Notes under the pieces: model-generated | What the model was told of the DNA's origin: nothing | What the model saw: only the letters and a program-made list of their open reading frames with translations | The model's database searches: none | Source: Winogradskyella eximia | GTDB taxonomy: Bacteria > Bacteroidota > Bacteroidia > Flavobacteriales > Flavobacteriaceae | Assembly: GCF_003386165.1 (NCBI RefSeq) | Contig: NZ_QRDV01000001.1 | Coordinates: 1,010,856 to 1,074,855 of the forward strand | Direction: 5' to 3' | Length of the DNA stretch: 64,000 nucleotides | In this document: in pieces, positions 9,285-18,157 of the stretch | How the letters are laid out: the number at the start of each line of letters is the position of its first letter | Position numbering within the stretch: the first letter of the stretch is position 1 | Position numbers and translations under genes: made by a program

Positions 9285-10492
9285 TAATCATACCAATATT
9301 AATACTCTTTGCTATAATCTTGGCCAAATTGAAAAAAGGCATATTTGCGGCCTTTTTGGTTTTGGTGGCTACGAAATCAATAGTAGATGCATTTTGGAAT
9401 ATTAGAATGGGACCGTTATCTTTTGGCTCCATAGGTGGTTTATTAATTCCTATTTTGTTTTACCCTACCCTTTTAAATAGAAAAAACTTCCCAAAATCAT
9501 GGAGGTTAAATGCAACATTTTTATTTCTAGCCTTATCTTTGAGTTTTATTCTGGCATTGCCTGTAAAGCTTTCTGCGACTTTAGAGTTGTTGATTTTGAA
9601 TCTCAATATTTACATGGGTTTTTTTTTAATTCCATCGTTAATTACTAATAAAAAGAGATTAAAGCAATTACTTTTGGCTATTATAATTTGTGGACTTTTC
9701 CCAATAGCAGTTAGTCTGTTTCAGTTTCAAACGGGTATTATTTTTTATGCCAGAGAAACGGTTGGTTTAACGAGATATGTGGGCTTTTATCATGATGCAT
9801 TTCCAGTTCGGTTTTATGGTTTAATGACCTTATTGGCAATCTTGATGTATTTTCAGTTTTTCAAGCCTCAAAGATTTTTAAAATATTTTTTATACGGAGT
9901 CACATTTTCTGCTTTATTTTCAGTTTATCTGGTTTTTAGTAAAGCTGGGGTTGGGATTACTGGATTATGGATAGCGTTAATAATGTTTTTTTCTAAATCT
10001 AAAGTTAAGCAAACAATTGCAATTGCTGTTGCTCTAATAGTGGTGTCTGTAATGTTTGGAGATGTTATCTATGGGAATATTGAGCAGTTATTTAGTAAAG
10101 AAACAGGCTATCAGGCAGGAGAGATAAAAGATGCGAGATATACGTTGGCAGGTAGAGGTTATGTTTGGCAAGAATATTGGGATTTTTGGACAAACGAGCA
10201 GCCTTTGTTTTTTCAGATTTTTGGAGATGGACTTACACGACCAACGCATAATGAGTTTCTTAGACTTTTATTAATTAGTGGAGTAGTTGGAGTTGTAATA
10301 TTTGTATTCTTTATAATAAGAATGTTTAATAGTGTTTTTAAAGCCAATCGCGAGTATAAATTATTTGGTCTAATGCTATTAACCATGTTTATAGTTGATT
10401 GTACGGGATTAATGCCAGGTAATTATTATTTCTATAATATTTTAGTTTGGGGATTAATCGGATTGACCACGTTAAATAAGTCCTTAGAATGA
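9281..10492 (+). CDS. O-antigen polymerase/ligase-like membrane protein (Wzy type)
   Basis: A 403-residue integral membrane protein with about ten hydrophobic segments and one large loop around residues 255-325, the layout of the Wzy_C/O-antigen ligase family. THNEFLRLLLISGVVGVV near residue 322 fits the family's conserved H-N-x-(F/Y)-L region after the loop. Its role would be to polymerise lipid-linked repeat units on the periplasmic side, or to ligate glycan to an acceptor. With a Wza and a Wzc at the end of the locus, polymerase is the better choice. ATGA overlaps on both sides tie it to its neighbours. Confidence 0.75.
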   Translation: MIIIPILILFAIILAKLKKGIFAAFLVLVATKSIVDAFWNIRMGPLSFGSIGGLLIPILFYPTLLNRKNFPKSWRLNATFLFLALSLSFILALPVKLSATLELLILNLNIYMGFFLIPSLITNKKRLKQLLLAIIICGLFPIAVSLFQFQTGIIFYARETVGLTRYVGFYHDAFPVRFYGLMTLLAILMYFQFFKPQRFLKYFLYGVTFSALFSVYLVFSKAGVGITGLWIALIMFFSKSKVKQTIAIAVALIVVSVMFGDVIYGNIEQLFSKETGYQAGEIKDARYTLAGRGYVWQEYWDFWTNEQPLFFQIFGDGLTRPTHNEFLRLLLISGVVGVVIFVFFIIRMFNSVFKANREYKLFGLMLLTMFIVDCTGLMPGNYYFYNILVWGLIGLTTLNKSLE

Positions 10493-11457
10493 AAAATCCT
10501 AAATTAAAGCGTTTACTGGACGTCGATGTAGCTATCGGAATTTCTATTATCTTAGTAGTATATGGTCATTTGTATTTAGATGACAGTCTCCCGCAATGGT
10601 ATATCAATTCTCGTAAAATCCTCTACAAATTTCATATGCCATTGTTTATGTTTTTTTCTGGGTTTTTAATGTCTTATTCCTATAAGAGAATAGAAACGTT
10701 ATCAGCATATAACAATTATATTAAAAAAAGAATTAATAAATTTATTCCTGCCTATCTTTTGTTTTCATTTATTTTTATTGGGTTTGAATATATAGCAAAT
10801 AATTATTCCCTGTCTAAGTTAAAGTTAGACATTATAGATATGTTAGTATATCCTTCAAAAGCACCTGCAGGTTTTTTGTGGTATATATATGTTTTATTTC
10901 AATACTATTTGATTTTTCCATTGTTAAAAAGGTTAGTACGCAAAAATTATATTTTAGCATTAGTTATTGCAATTGCTTTTCAGTTTTTAAACTTTACTAA
11001 CGTATTGAATTTCGACCTATTTAGTTTTTACTTATTGTATATTGTTTTAGGCATTATTGCAACTCAGTATCTAGAGTTATATTATAAGTACTTAAAAAAA
11101 GTAGGTTGGTTGTTTATATTTATTTTTGCAACTTTGGTTGTGGTTGATAGTTATTATGCAATTCCTAAAGTTTTGTTTGGTATAGTGTCAATACCTCTAG
11201 TGCATTATTTAGCATTAAAGCTCGTTGTTTTTAAAATTGCAAACTATCTAGCAGACATAGGAAGACACTCTTACTACATCTATTTAATGAATACATTAGT
11301 GATGGGGTCTTTTTATCTTTTGATCATCAAAAAATTAAACTTCGAATTTTCTCTACCAATAATGCTCATTTTCTTTTTACTCGGTTTATTTTTGCCCATG
11401 TTTATATTTAAAAAGATAATTAAGCCAAATAGGTTTCTTAATAAAATTATAAAATAA
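10489..11457 (+). CDS. acyltransferase family 3 membrane protein
   Basis: A 322-residue membrane protein with about ten transmembrane segments. The N-terminus reads DVDVAIGISIILVVYGHL, matching the D-x-lead-in and conserved VxxGH of acyltransferase 3 (OafA/WecH type), followed by KFHMPLFMFFSGFL. The family moves acetyl or other acyl groups onto sugars from the cytoplasmic side. Together with the MBOAT pair and the hexapeptide enzyme it is the third acylation system of this locus. It overlaps the previous gene by 4 bases and the next by 1 (TAATG). Confidence 0.82.
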   Translation: MKNPKLKRLLDVDVAIGISIILVVYGHLYLDDSLPQWYINSRKILYKFHMPLFMFFSGFLMSYSYKRIETLSAYNNYIKKRINKFIPAYLLFSFIFIGFEYIANNYSLSKLKLDIIDMLVYPSKAPAGFLWYIYVLFQYYLIFPLLKRLVRKNYILALVIAIAFQFLNFTNVLNFDLFSFYLLYIVLGIIATQYLELYYKYLKKVGWLFIFIFATLVVVDSYYAIPKVLFGIVSIPLVHYLALKLVVFKIANYLADIGRHSYYIYLMNTLVMGSFYLLIIKKLNFEFSLPIMLIFFLLGLFLPMFIFKKIIKPNRFLNKIIK

Positions 11458-13595
11458 TGCAACAACTCACACAAAAGCTAGGTTCTGGCGATATGATTAT
11501 TCAAGACGTACCTTATCCGCAATTAGGAAAAGGCATGGTGATCGTTAAAAATCACTATTCTATAATCAGTGCTGGTACAGAAGGTTCAACAGTCGTGGCA
11601 GCGCGTAAAAGTTTAATTGGTAAGGCAAAAGAGCGCCCACAACAAGTAAAGCAGGTCATCGACACCTTAAAAAAACAAGGGCCAATTCAAACCTATAGAG
11701 CTGTAATGAAAAAATTAGATGCATACTCTCCATTAGGATATAGTTGTGCAGGAGAAGTCATTGAAGTTGGTGAAGGTGTAACGGAATTTGAGGTGGGAGA
11801 TAAAGTGGCTTGCGCTGGCGCAGGTTATGCTAATCATGCAGAAATTGTTGCGGTGCCAATTAACTTATGTGTAAAACTAGATAATAATACCAACCTAAAA
11901 GATGCAGCTTATAATACTTTAGGAGCTATTTCTATGCAAGGTGTGCGTCAAGCAGATTTACGTTTAGGAGAATCTTGTGTCATTATTGGTCTAGGTTTAT
12001 TAGGCCAATTAGCAGCATTAATATTAAAAGCTTCTGGTGTAACGGTCATCGGAATCGATGTTTCTGAAGCTGCAGTAAAACAAGCAGTAGATAATAAAGT
12101 AGTTGATTTAGGCTTAACTAGAAATGCAGCAGGAGTAGAAGAACAAATACAAGCCGCAACAAATGGTTATGGAGCAGATGCTGTAATTATTGCAGCAGCA
12201 ACAGCAAGTTTAGACCCTATTAATTTTGCAGGTGCTATTGCACGTAAAAAAGGAAAAGTGGTGGTGTTAGGTGCTGTGCCAACTGGTTTTGAACGCGACC
12301 CATTCTGGTATCGTAAAGAGCTAGAATTAAAAATGGCCTGTTCTTATGGTCCTGGACGTTATGATCTTAATTACGAAGAAAAAGGAATCGATTATCCGTT
12401 GCCTTATGTGCGTTGGACAGAAAAACGAAACATGGAAGCGTTTCAAAATTTAATCGCGACTGGTAAAATCAATATCGATTATTTAACCACGCACGAGTTT
12501 GAGTTTGATAATGCGAAAGAAGCATTCGATTTAGTAGTGTCTAAAGCGGAACCGTTTACAGGTATCGCTTTAAAATACAATACGGAAAAATCAGCTAATA
12601 AAACTAAAATTGCAACTTCAGAATCAGAGCAATTAGGAAAAATAAACATTTCATTTATAGGTGCTGGTAGTTATGCACAGGGAAATCTATTGCCAAATAT
12701 ACCAGAAACCAATGACGTTGCTAGAGTAGGAGTACTTACAAACACGGGTACAACTTCTAAGCGTGTTGCCGAGAAATTCAAGTTTCAATTCTGTGCTACA
12801 GAAGAAGCTGATGTGTTAGATGACAAAACCAATACGGTTTTTGTTGCGACGCGTCACGATTCTCATGGTCCTTACGTTTTAAAAAGTCTAAAGGCAAACA
12901 AAAATGTATTTGTTGAAAAACCAATATGTTTACTAGAATCAGAATTAGAAGAGATCATAGAAGCACAATCTGAAGCTAAAAAAGCAGTAATGATTGGTTT
13001 TAATAGACGTTTTTCACCATTAACAGATAAGCTTAAAAAGGCTGTAGGTAACAATCCTATGACCATGTTATATAGAATTAATGCAGGTGCTATTCCTGGT
13101 GATACTTGGATTCAAGATTTAGAAATTGGAGGTGGTCGCGTTTTAGGTGAGGTATGTCACTTTATCGATTACTTAACCCATCTTAATGGAAGTCTTCCTG
13201 TTAAAGTGTCGGCTTCAGCATTACCTGATGCCAATAAATTAAATGATACGTTGAATATTTTAATTCAATTCGAAAATGGATCATCAGGAGTAGTAGCGTA
13301 TTATGCTAACGGCTCTAAGTCTATGACTAAAGAATATGTTGAGGTATTTTCTGCTGGAATTTCAGCAACCTTAAACGACTTTAAAGAATTAAAAATTTAC
13401 GGTAAAGGAAAACCTAAAAAGGATAAGATTTTCAATCAAAATAAAGGTCAGAAAGAAATGGTTGAAGCTTTTGTTAATGGCTTATTAACCGATGGCAAAG
13501 CACCAATTCCTTTTGAAGACATTGTAGCGGTAACCAAAGCGTCATTTAAAGTTTTAGAATCTGTAAAACGTGGAGGTGAGCAAGTTGAAATCTAA
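11457..13595 (+). CDS. two-domain oxidoreductase: zinc-type alcohol dehydrogenase fused to Gfo/Idh/MocA
   Basis: A 712-residue fusion. Residues ~1-370 are a medium-chain dehydrogenase with GCAGEV-type core (YSCAGEVIEVGEGVTEFEVG) and the Rossmann loop GLGLLGQLAALILKASG. Residues ~390-712 are a Gfo/Idh/MocA oxidoreductase with FIGAGSYAQGNLLP, the EKP motif in FVEKPICL, and IGFNRRFSPL. Such fusions are common in polysaccharide clusters beside the alpha/alpha-barrel gene that follows; they probably oxidise or epimerise a sugar, but the substrate is not established. The catalytic zinc cysteines of classical ADHs are not evident. It overlaps the next gene by up to 26 bases. Confidence 0.85.
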   Translation: MQQLTQKLGSGDMIIQDVPYPQLGKGMVIVKNHYSIISAGTEGSTVVAARKSLIGKAKERPQQVKQVIDTLKKQGPIQTYRAVMKKLDAYSPLGYSCAGEVIEVGEGVTEFEVGDKVACAGAGYANHAEIVAVPINLCVKLDNNTNLKDAAYNTLGAISMQGVRQADLRLGESCVIIGLGLLGQLAALILKASGVTVIGIDVSEAAVKQAVDNKVVDLGLTRNAAGVEEQIQAATNGYGADAVIIAAATASLDPINFAGAIARKKGKVVVLGAVPTGFERDPFWYRKELELKMACSYGPGRYDLNYEEKGIDYPLPYVRWTEKRNMEAFQNLIATGKINIDYLTTHEFEFDNAKEAFDLVVSKAEPFTGIALKYNTEKSANKTKIATSESEQLGKINISFIGAGSYAQGNLLPNIPETNDVARVGVLTNTGTTSKRVAEKFKFQFCATEEADVLDDKTNTVFVATRHDSHGPYVLKSLKANKNVFVEKPICLLESELEEIIEAQSEAKKAVMIGFNRRFSPLTDKLKKAVGNNPMTMLYRINAGAIPGDTWIQDLEIGGGRVLGEVCHFIDYLTHLNGSLPVKVSASALPDANKLNDTLNILIQFENGSSGVVAYYANGSKSMTKEYVEVFSAGISATLNDFKELKIYGKGKPKKDKIFNQNKGQKEMVEAFVNGLLTDGKAPIPFEDIVAVTKASFKVLESVKRGGEQVEI

Positions 13596-14778
13596 TATAG
13601 CATCAAGTTTTAAACATCTTAAAAGCTATTGTGAAGCCGAAAACTTTAAAGGTTGGGATCCTTATGATGGGATGAACTCTAAGGTTTTTCAAGCTTTACC
13701 ATTAAAACATTGGGATTTAGCAAGATTAGCTTGGATACAAGGTTTTAAAAGAAGTCCAATTAATTTTAGGAAGCTGCTTTTAGTGCCAAAAGAACATAAC
13801 ACTAAAGGCTTAGCGTTATTTCTTTTAGGGTATTGTCGCTTATATAAACTAGCTGAAACTGGTAACGAAGATTTTGGAACTAAAGACCAGATTTTAGAAC
13901 GTATCAATGAACTTTCAGAATTACTATTAGGCTTAAGGTCTAAAGGCTATTCGGGTTCGGCTTGGGGTTATAATTTCGATTGGCAAGCAAGACGTTTGTT
14001 TCTTTTTAAGAAGTATACTCCAACGGTTGTAGCCACTTGTTTTTGTGTAGAAGCTTTATTAGAAGCATACGAAATCACAAAAAATGAAACCGTTTTAAAA
14101 GAAACCTTAACTGCTGCCGATTTTGTGGTCAATGATTTATCGAGAACAAAACATCAGAGAGGAATTATTTTCTCATATAGTGTGCTAGATGGTAATAATA
14201 CGGTTATTAACGCATCGTTATTAGGGGCTAAAATATTAAGTTATTCTTATAAGTATACCAAAAACCAACAACATGCTGATTTAGCAAAACAGGCTGTAAT
14301 TGCGGCTTGCGATTTGCAAAGCGAAGATGGGTCTTGGATTTATGGCTTACTACCCATTCAATCTTGGATAGATTCTTTTCATACCGGATTTAATTTAGAT
14401 GCTATTGAAACCTATCAACAAAATACGGGAGATCAAAGTTTTCAAAAGCATTTAGATTCAGGATTAAAATACTATCTAGAAAATTTCTTTGAAGCGGATG
14501 GTATGCCAAAATATTATCACGATAAAACATTTCCTATAGATATTCATTGTCCTGCTCAAGTTATAGTCACCTTATCTAAAATGAATGCTTTTCAGCCTAA
14601 TGAAGTATTGCTTTCTAAGGTGTTACATTGGACGATTGATAACATGCAACATAAAAAAGGGTATTTTTATTACCAGTATAGACAAGGTATGAGTTCTAAA
14701 ATTTCTTATATGCGCTGGAGCAATGCGTTTATGTTTAATGCAATGGCTCATTATTTACTAGAAACAAAACCAGAATAA
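13570..14778 (+). CDS. alpha/alpha-barrel (six-hairpin-like) protein of polysaccharide cluster
   Basis: A protein of ~400 residues rich in aromatic and helix-forming segments, with WGYNFDWQARR (about residue 136) and repeating helix pairs (DLQSEDGSWIYG, WIDSFHTGFNLDAIETY), resembling six-hairpin glycosidase or lyase-like barrels. The start is uncertain: GTG at 13570 or 13576, or TTG at 13585. The TTG is preceded by a strong GGAGGTGAG Shine-Dalgarno-like stretch at 13572-13580. It overlaps the two-domain dehydrogenase, its usual neighbour in similar clusters. A role in modifying or trimming the glycan is inferred; no catalytic residue was identified. Confidence 0.62.
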   Translation: MEVSKLKSNIASSFKHLKSYCEAENFKGWDPYDGMNSKVFQALPLKHWDLARLAWIQGFKRSPINFRKLLLVPKEHNTKGLALFLLGYCRLYKLAETGNEDFGTKDQILERINELSELLLGLRSKGYSGSAWGYNFDWQARRLFLFKKYTPTVVATCFCVEALLEAYEITKNETVLKETLTAADFVVNDLSRTKHQRGIIFSYSVLDGNNTVINASLLGAKILSYSYKYTKNQQHADLAKQAVIAACDLQSEDGSWIYGLLPIQSWIDSFHTGFNLDAIETYQQNTGDQSFQKHLDSGLKYYLENFFEADGMPKYYHDKTFPIDIHCPAQVIVTLSKMNAFQPNEVLLSKVLHWTIDNMQHKKGYFYYQYRQGMSSKISYMRWSNAFMFNAMAHYLLETKPE

Positions 14779-14779
14779 T

Positions 14780-15478
14780 ATGGAGGCTAAGTCCTTAAAC
14801 GGAGTAATGACTTTTGCTCCAACATCTCGAAAAGAATTAATGCAGTACGCTTTTGATAACCATAAAATTATGGTGGCAGTTAATGCAGAGAAAATTCTGC
14901 ATGCTACAGATGAAAGTAGAGCGCTGATCAATAGAAATATGGGCTATCCAGATGGTATTGGTGCGGTTTGGGCTTTACAGAAAAAAGGTGCTGGTAAGGT
15001 GGTTAAAATTCCGGGTTGCGAACTTTGGTTAGATGTAGTAGCGAATTACTATACAACAAAATCGTTTTATTTAGTTGGTGGAAAACAAGAAATCATTGAG
15101 ACTACAGTGTCAAAATTGAAGTCAGATTTTAATGGTATTAATATTTGTAACTATAGAAATGGGTATATAAAAACAGAAGCTGAAGAATTAGCTTTGATTG
15201 AAGATATTAAAAAACACAATCCAGATGTGGTTTTTGTGGCCATGGGTTCGCCAAAACAAGAATTATTAATGGAGCGCATTCAAAAAGAACACGAAGCCGT
15301 TTATCAAGGTTTAGGAGGGAGTTTTGATGTATTTACAGGCAATGTAAAACGCGCACCAGAATGGTGGGTGAAAAACAATATGGAATGGACCTATAGATTG
15401 TTAAGTCAGCCATCAAGAATTAAAAGACAGATACACTTAGTTCGATTTTTTGTTAATTTGCATTTAAATCGGTATTAA
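14780..15478 (+). CDS. WecG/TagA/CpsF family glycosyltransferase (GT26)
   Basis: A 232-residue protein matching the GT26 family across its length: VNAEKILHA, NRNMGYPDGIGAVWALQ (the conserved acceptor-side Asp), PDVVFVAMGSPKQE, GLGGSFDVFTGNVKRAP, and the C-terminal basic EWTYRLLSQPSRIKR that binds the membrane. Family members add ManNAc(A) or a related sugar to a polyprenyl-PP-GlcNAc-type acceptor as the second step of glycan assembly. This fits WecB (the UDP-ManNAc maker) 260 bases downstream and the WecA-like initiator after it. Whether the donor is ManNAc or ManNAcA is open; no WecC dehydrogenase is in the window. Confidence 0.88.
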   Translation: MEAKSLNGVMTFAPTSRKELMQYAFDNHKIMVAVNAEKILHATDESRALINRNMGYPDGIGAVWALQKKGAGKVVKIPGCELWLDVVANYYTTKSFYLVGGKQEIIETTVSKLKSDFNGINICNYRNGYIKTEAEELALIEDIKKHNPDVVFVAMGSPKQELLMERIQKEHEAVYQGLGGSFDVFTGNVKRAPEWWVKNNMEWTYRLLSQPSRIKRQIHLVRFFVNLHLNRY

Positions 15479-15600
15479 GACGATCCCGATAAGTTCATAA
15501 GACGTGTCCAATTAGTGTTTTAATAAACTTTTTTTGGGATTTTAAGCGTGTTTTTAAGGCGTTTTTGTCTAAAATAAATAACGCAACTGACATTATGAGC

Positions 15601-15642
15601 TCCTTCGGCTCTCCTTCGGCTCTCCTTCGGCTCTCCTTCGGG
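15601..15642 (+). repeat. 11-bp direct tandem repeat, about four copies
   Basis: The unit TCCTTCGGCTC occurs at 15601, 15612 and 15623, and a partial fourth copy (TCCTTCGGG) ends at 15642. It is markedly more GC-rich than the DNA around it. It is followed by a looser repeat of GGGTATG and GGTGTG (15640-15680). The whole lies in the 259-base gap (15479-15737) between the GT26 gene and wecB, which otherwise shows only T-runs and no gene. Confidence 0.9.
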
Positions 15643-15737
15643 TATGATGCGGGTATGCTTCAGGTGTGCTTCGGATCTGGTTTGAAAATGATAATTAGAA
15701 TAAGAGAGAGTATTAACACAAATTGTAAATAGTAAAA

Positions 15738-16835
15738 ATGTACAAAGTCACAATAATCGCTGGTGCGCGTCCTAACTTTATGAAGATTGCGCCAATCATT
15801 CATGCCATTCAAAAAGCAAAACAAGAAAATTTTGAAATCGATTACCGCTTGGTACATACAGGCCAGCATTATGATAAAAATATGTCTGGTAGCTTTTTTG
15901 AGCAATTGGAGATTCCTGAGCCACACGTGAATCTAGAATGTAGTGGAGGTACTCAAGCTGAGCAGACGGCAGCAATTATGATTAATTTTGAAAAGGAATT
16001 AATGGCAAATCCTGCAGACCTAGTATTAGTGGTAGGTGATGTAACATCTACAATGGCATGTGCATTGGTCGCGCAGAAATTACATACTAAAGTAGCTCAT
16101 GTTGAAGGTGGTATTCGTTCAGATGATTGGTCAATGCCAGAAGAAATTAACCGATTGGTAACTGATAGTATAACGAATTACTTTTTTACAACTTCTGAAA
16201 CGGCAAACACCACTTTGAGAGCAAGTGGAGTGAAAGACGACCAGATATTTTTTGTAGGAAATACAATGATTGATACTTTGTTAAAGCAACGTCCTAATTT
16301 TACTGCACCTAAGGTTTGGGACGAGTTAGGATTAGAAAAAGGGAATTATATTGTGATGACACTGCATAGACCAGCCAATGTAGACGAAGAGTCGCAGTTA
16401 AAAGACATGATTGATGAAATTATAGAAAACACGCAAGATTTACCTTTGATTTTTCCTGTACACCCAAGAACGGCAAAAATTTTAGAACGACTTAATATTA
16501 GTCATTCAAGACTACATACCGTTGAACCTTTAAGCTATTTAGAATTTAATTATTTAGTAGAAAAGGCAAAAGCAGTAATTACAGATTCTGGAGGAATCAC
16601 TGAAGAAGCTTCAATAATGCGTGTACCTTGTTTAACATTACGAGATAATACCGAACGTCCAGAAACCATTACATTAGGAACAAATGAATTAGTAGGAACT
16701 AATCCTAAAAATCTAAAACCTTATTTAGATACCTTATTCGCTGGTAATTGGAAAAAGGGGAATGATATTCCACTTTGGGATGGAAAAACAGCAGCTAGAA
16801 TTGTAGAAAACTTGAAGATTAACATTAGTGAATAG
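15738..16835 (+). CDS. wecB: UDP-N-acetylglucosamine 2-epimerase (non-hydrolysing)
   Basis: A 365-residue cytoplasmic enzyme converting UDP-GlcNAc to UDP-ManNAc. Signatures in order: ARPNFMKIAPI near residue 10, HTGQHYDKNMSG near 42, GDVTSTMACALVAQKL near 97, HVEGGIRSDDWSMPEEINR with the catalytic-region Glu, MTLHRPANVD, FPVHPRT, and ITDSGGITEEAS for UDP binding. Length is normal. It follows a 259-base gap holding a tandem repeat and sits before the WecA-like gene. Its product is the natural donor precursor for the GT26 enzyme upstream. Confidence 0.95.
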   Translation: MYKVTIIAGARPNFMKIAPIIHAIQKAKQENFEIDYRLVHTGQHYDKNMSGSFFEQLEIPEPHVNLECSGGTQAEQTAAIMINFEKELMANPADLVLVVGDVTSTMACALVAQKLHTKVAHVEGGIRSDDWSMPEEINRLVTDSITNYFFTTSETANTTLRASGVKDDQIFFVGNTMIDTLLKQRPNFTAPKVWDELGLEKGNYIVMTLHRPANVDEESQLKDMIDEIIENTQDLPLIFPVHPRTAKILERLNISHSRLHTVEPLSYLEFNYLVEKAKAVITDSGGITEEASIMRVPCLTLRDNTERPETITLGTNELVGTNPKNLKPYLDTLFAGNWKKGNDIPLWDGKTAARIVENLKINISE

Positions 16836-16948
16836 TTATTTTTTTGTTAAATAGAATTTTATTCGTCTAAATATGTTTAAAGTAAAAGCAAGTAGCGCAT
16901 TAATTTGTACCTTGCGGCCAAATAGCTGTCTTAGTTTAAGATGTTAAT

Positions 16949-18055
16949 ATGCTTATGATTAAAATACTACTAGATAACTTTAATCCAGAAAATAGACCCT
17001 TTGTTTGGTTAACCTCTGCCTTTGTTTTAGCCTTTATTATTGCTTATCAAACGTTTCCAACGATTTTATATGTGGCTAAAGAAAAACATTTGATGGATGA
17101 GCCGGACGGTAGAAGTATGCATTCAGACAGAACACCAACCTTAGGTGGTATTGGTATTTTTTTTAGTTTAGTAGTGGTAATGACCATTGTTGGTGCCATG
17201 CTAAACACTAAAGTATTGATGCTGGTAATGGGTGGATTAACAATACTATTCTTTTTAGGGTTAAAAGACGATTTAACAGTGCTTTCTGCACGAAAGAAAT
17301 TTATAGGACAATTATTTGCAGCGCTGCTTTTAATAGTTTTTACAGATACAAGGATTATGGGCTTTTCTAAAATTCTCGACGTAGATGTTCTGCCATATTG
17401 GGTATCTATTGGTTTTACATTATTCGTGTATATTTTAATAATAAATGCTTACAATTTAATTGATGGTGTAGATGGTTTGGCTGGTAGTGTGGCTTTATTA
17501 ATAAGTGTAGTGTTTAGTGTGCTTTTCTATAATTCTGGAGCACTGAGTTTGGCTACTATTGCTGTAGCTTTAATAGGTGCTTTATCAGCATTTTTAAGAT
17601 ATAACTTTTCAAACAGAAAAAAAATATTTATGGGAGATACGGGATCGATGATTGTAGGCTTTCTCTTGGCTTTTTTCTCTATCAGTTTTATATCTCAGTC
17701 TCAAATTAACCCCGAATCTTTATACCATAAAGCATCACCAGCTTTGGTTTTAGCAATGCTTTTTTACCCATTGATGGATACCTGCAGAATTTTCTTTATA
17801 AGAATTTTTATCTTAAAGAAAAGCCCGTTTGAAGCGGATAGAAATCACGTACATCATCGTTTTATTCTCTATGGGTTTTCACATTTACAAACCACTTTAA
17901 CTGTTGTTTCCATAAACTTATTGATTATAGTGATAGCGTTTAATATGCTACACTTAAATTTAAATACTCAAATAGGGTTATTACTCATTTATGGTGCCGC
18001 TTTATTTTATGCTCCATTTATCGTTAAAAGAAAATTAAAGAAGAGTAAGGGATAG
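16949..18055 (+). CDS. WecA-like polyprenyl-phosphate GlcNAc-1-phosphate transferase
   Basis: A 368-residue MraY/WecA-type protein with about ten membrane segments. Conserved loops are present: DEPDGRSMHSDRTPTLGGIG, GLKDDL (DDL metal site), NAYNLIDGVDGLAGS, FMGDTGSM, and NHVHHR. The family loads a HexNAc-1-phosphate from its UDP form onto undecaprenyl phosphate and starts repeat-unit assembly. The HIHH-like NHVHHR loop fits the WecA/TagO branch rather than MraY, as does the context. The ATG at 16949 is one of two close starts (the other at 16955). Sugar specificity (GlcNAc or another) is inferred. Confidence 0.88.
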   Translation: MLMIKILLDNFNPENRPFVWLTSAFVLAFIIAYQTFPTILYVAKEKHLMDEPDGRSMHSDRTPTLGGIGIFFSLVVVMTIVGAMLNTKVLMLVMGGLTILFFLGLKDDLTVLSARKKFIGQLFAALLLIVFTDTRIMGFSKILDVDVLPYWVSIGFTLFVYILIINAYNLIDGVDGLAGSVALLISVVFSVLFYNSGALSLATIAVALIGALSAFLRYNFSNRKKIFMGDTGSMIVGFLLAFFSISFISQSQINPESLYHKASPALVLAMLFYPLMDTCRIFFIRIFILKKSPFEADRNHVHHRFILYGFSHLQTTLTVVSINLLIIVIAFNMLHLNLNTQIGLLLIYGAALFYAPFIVKRKLKKSKG

Positions 18056-18102
18056 TTTTTTTATAAACTAACAATACAACTTTTTGTCGGTATGAGTATT
18101 GT

Positions 18103-18132
18103 TTTGTGATAACTATAAATATTTTATATTTG
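18103..18132 (+). promoter_or_regulatory. Bacteroidota-type promoter before the Wza-like gene
   Basis: TTTG at 18103-18106 and TATATTTG at 18125-18132 are 18 bases apart, an excellent match to the -33 TTTG / -7 TAnnTTTG pattern of this phylum. It would start transcription about 20 bases before the ATG at 18158. Confidence 0.75.
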
Positions 18133-18157
18133 CCGTCGGTTAATAATAAATAAAAAT

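Noticed and set aside
15601-15642. Possible CRISPR array
   Set aside because: The copies are directly joined 11-bp units without spacers; this is a tandem repeat.
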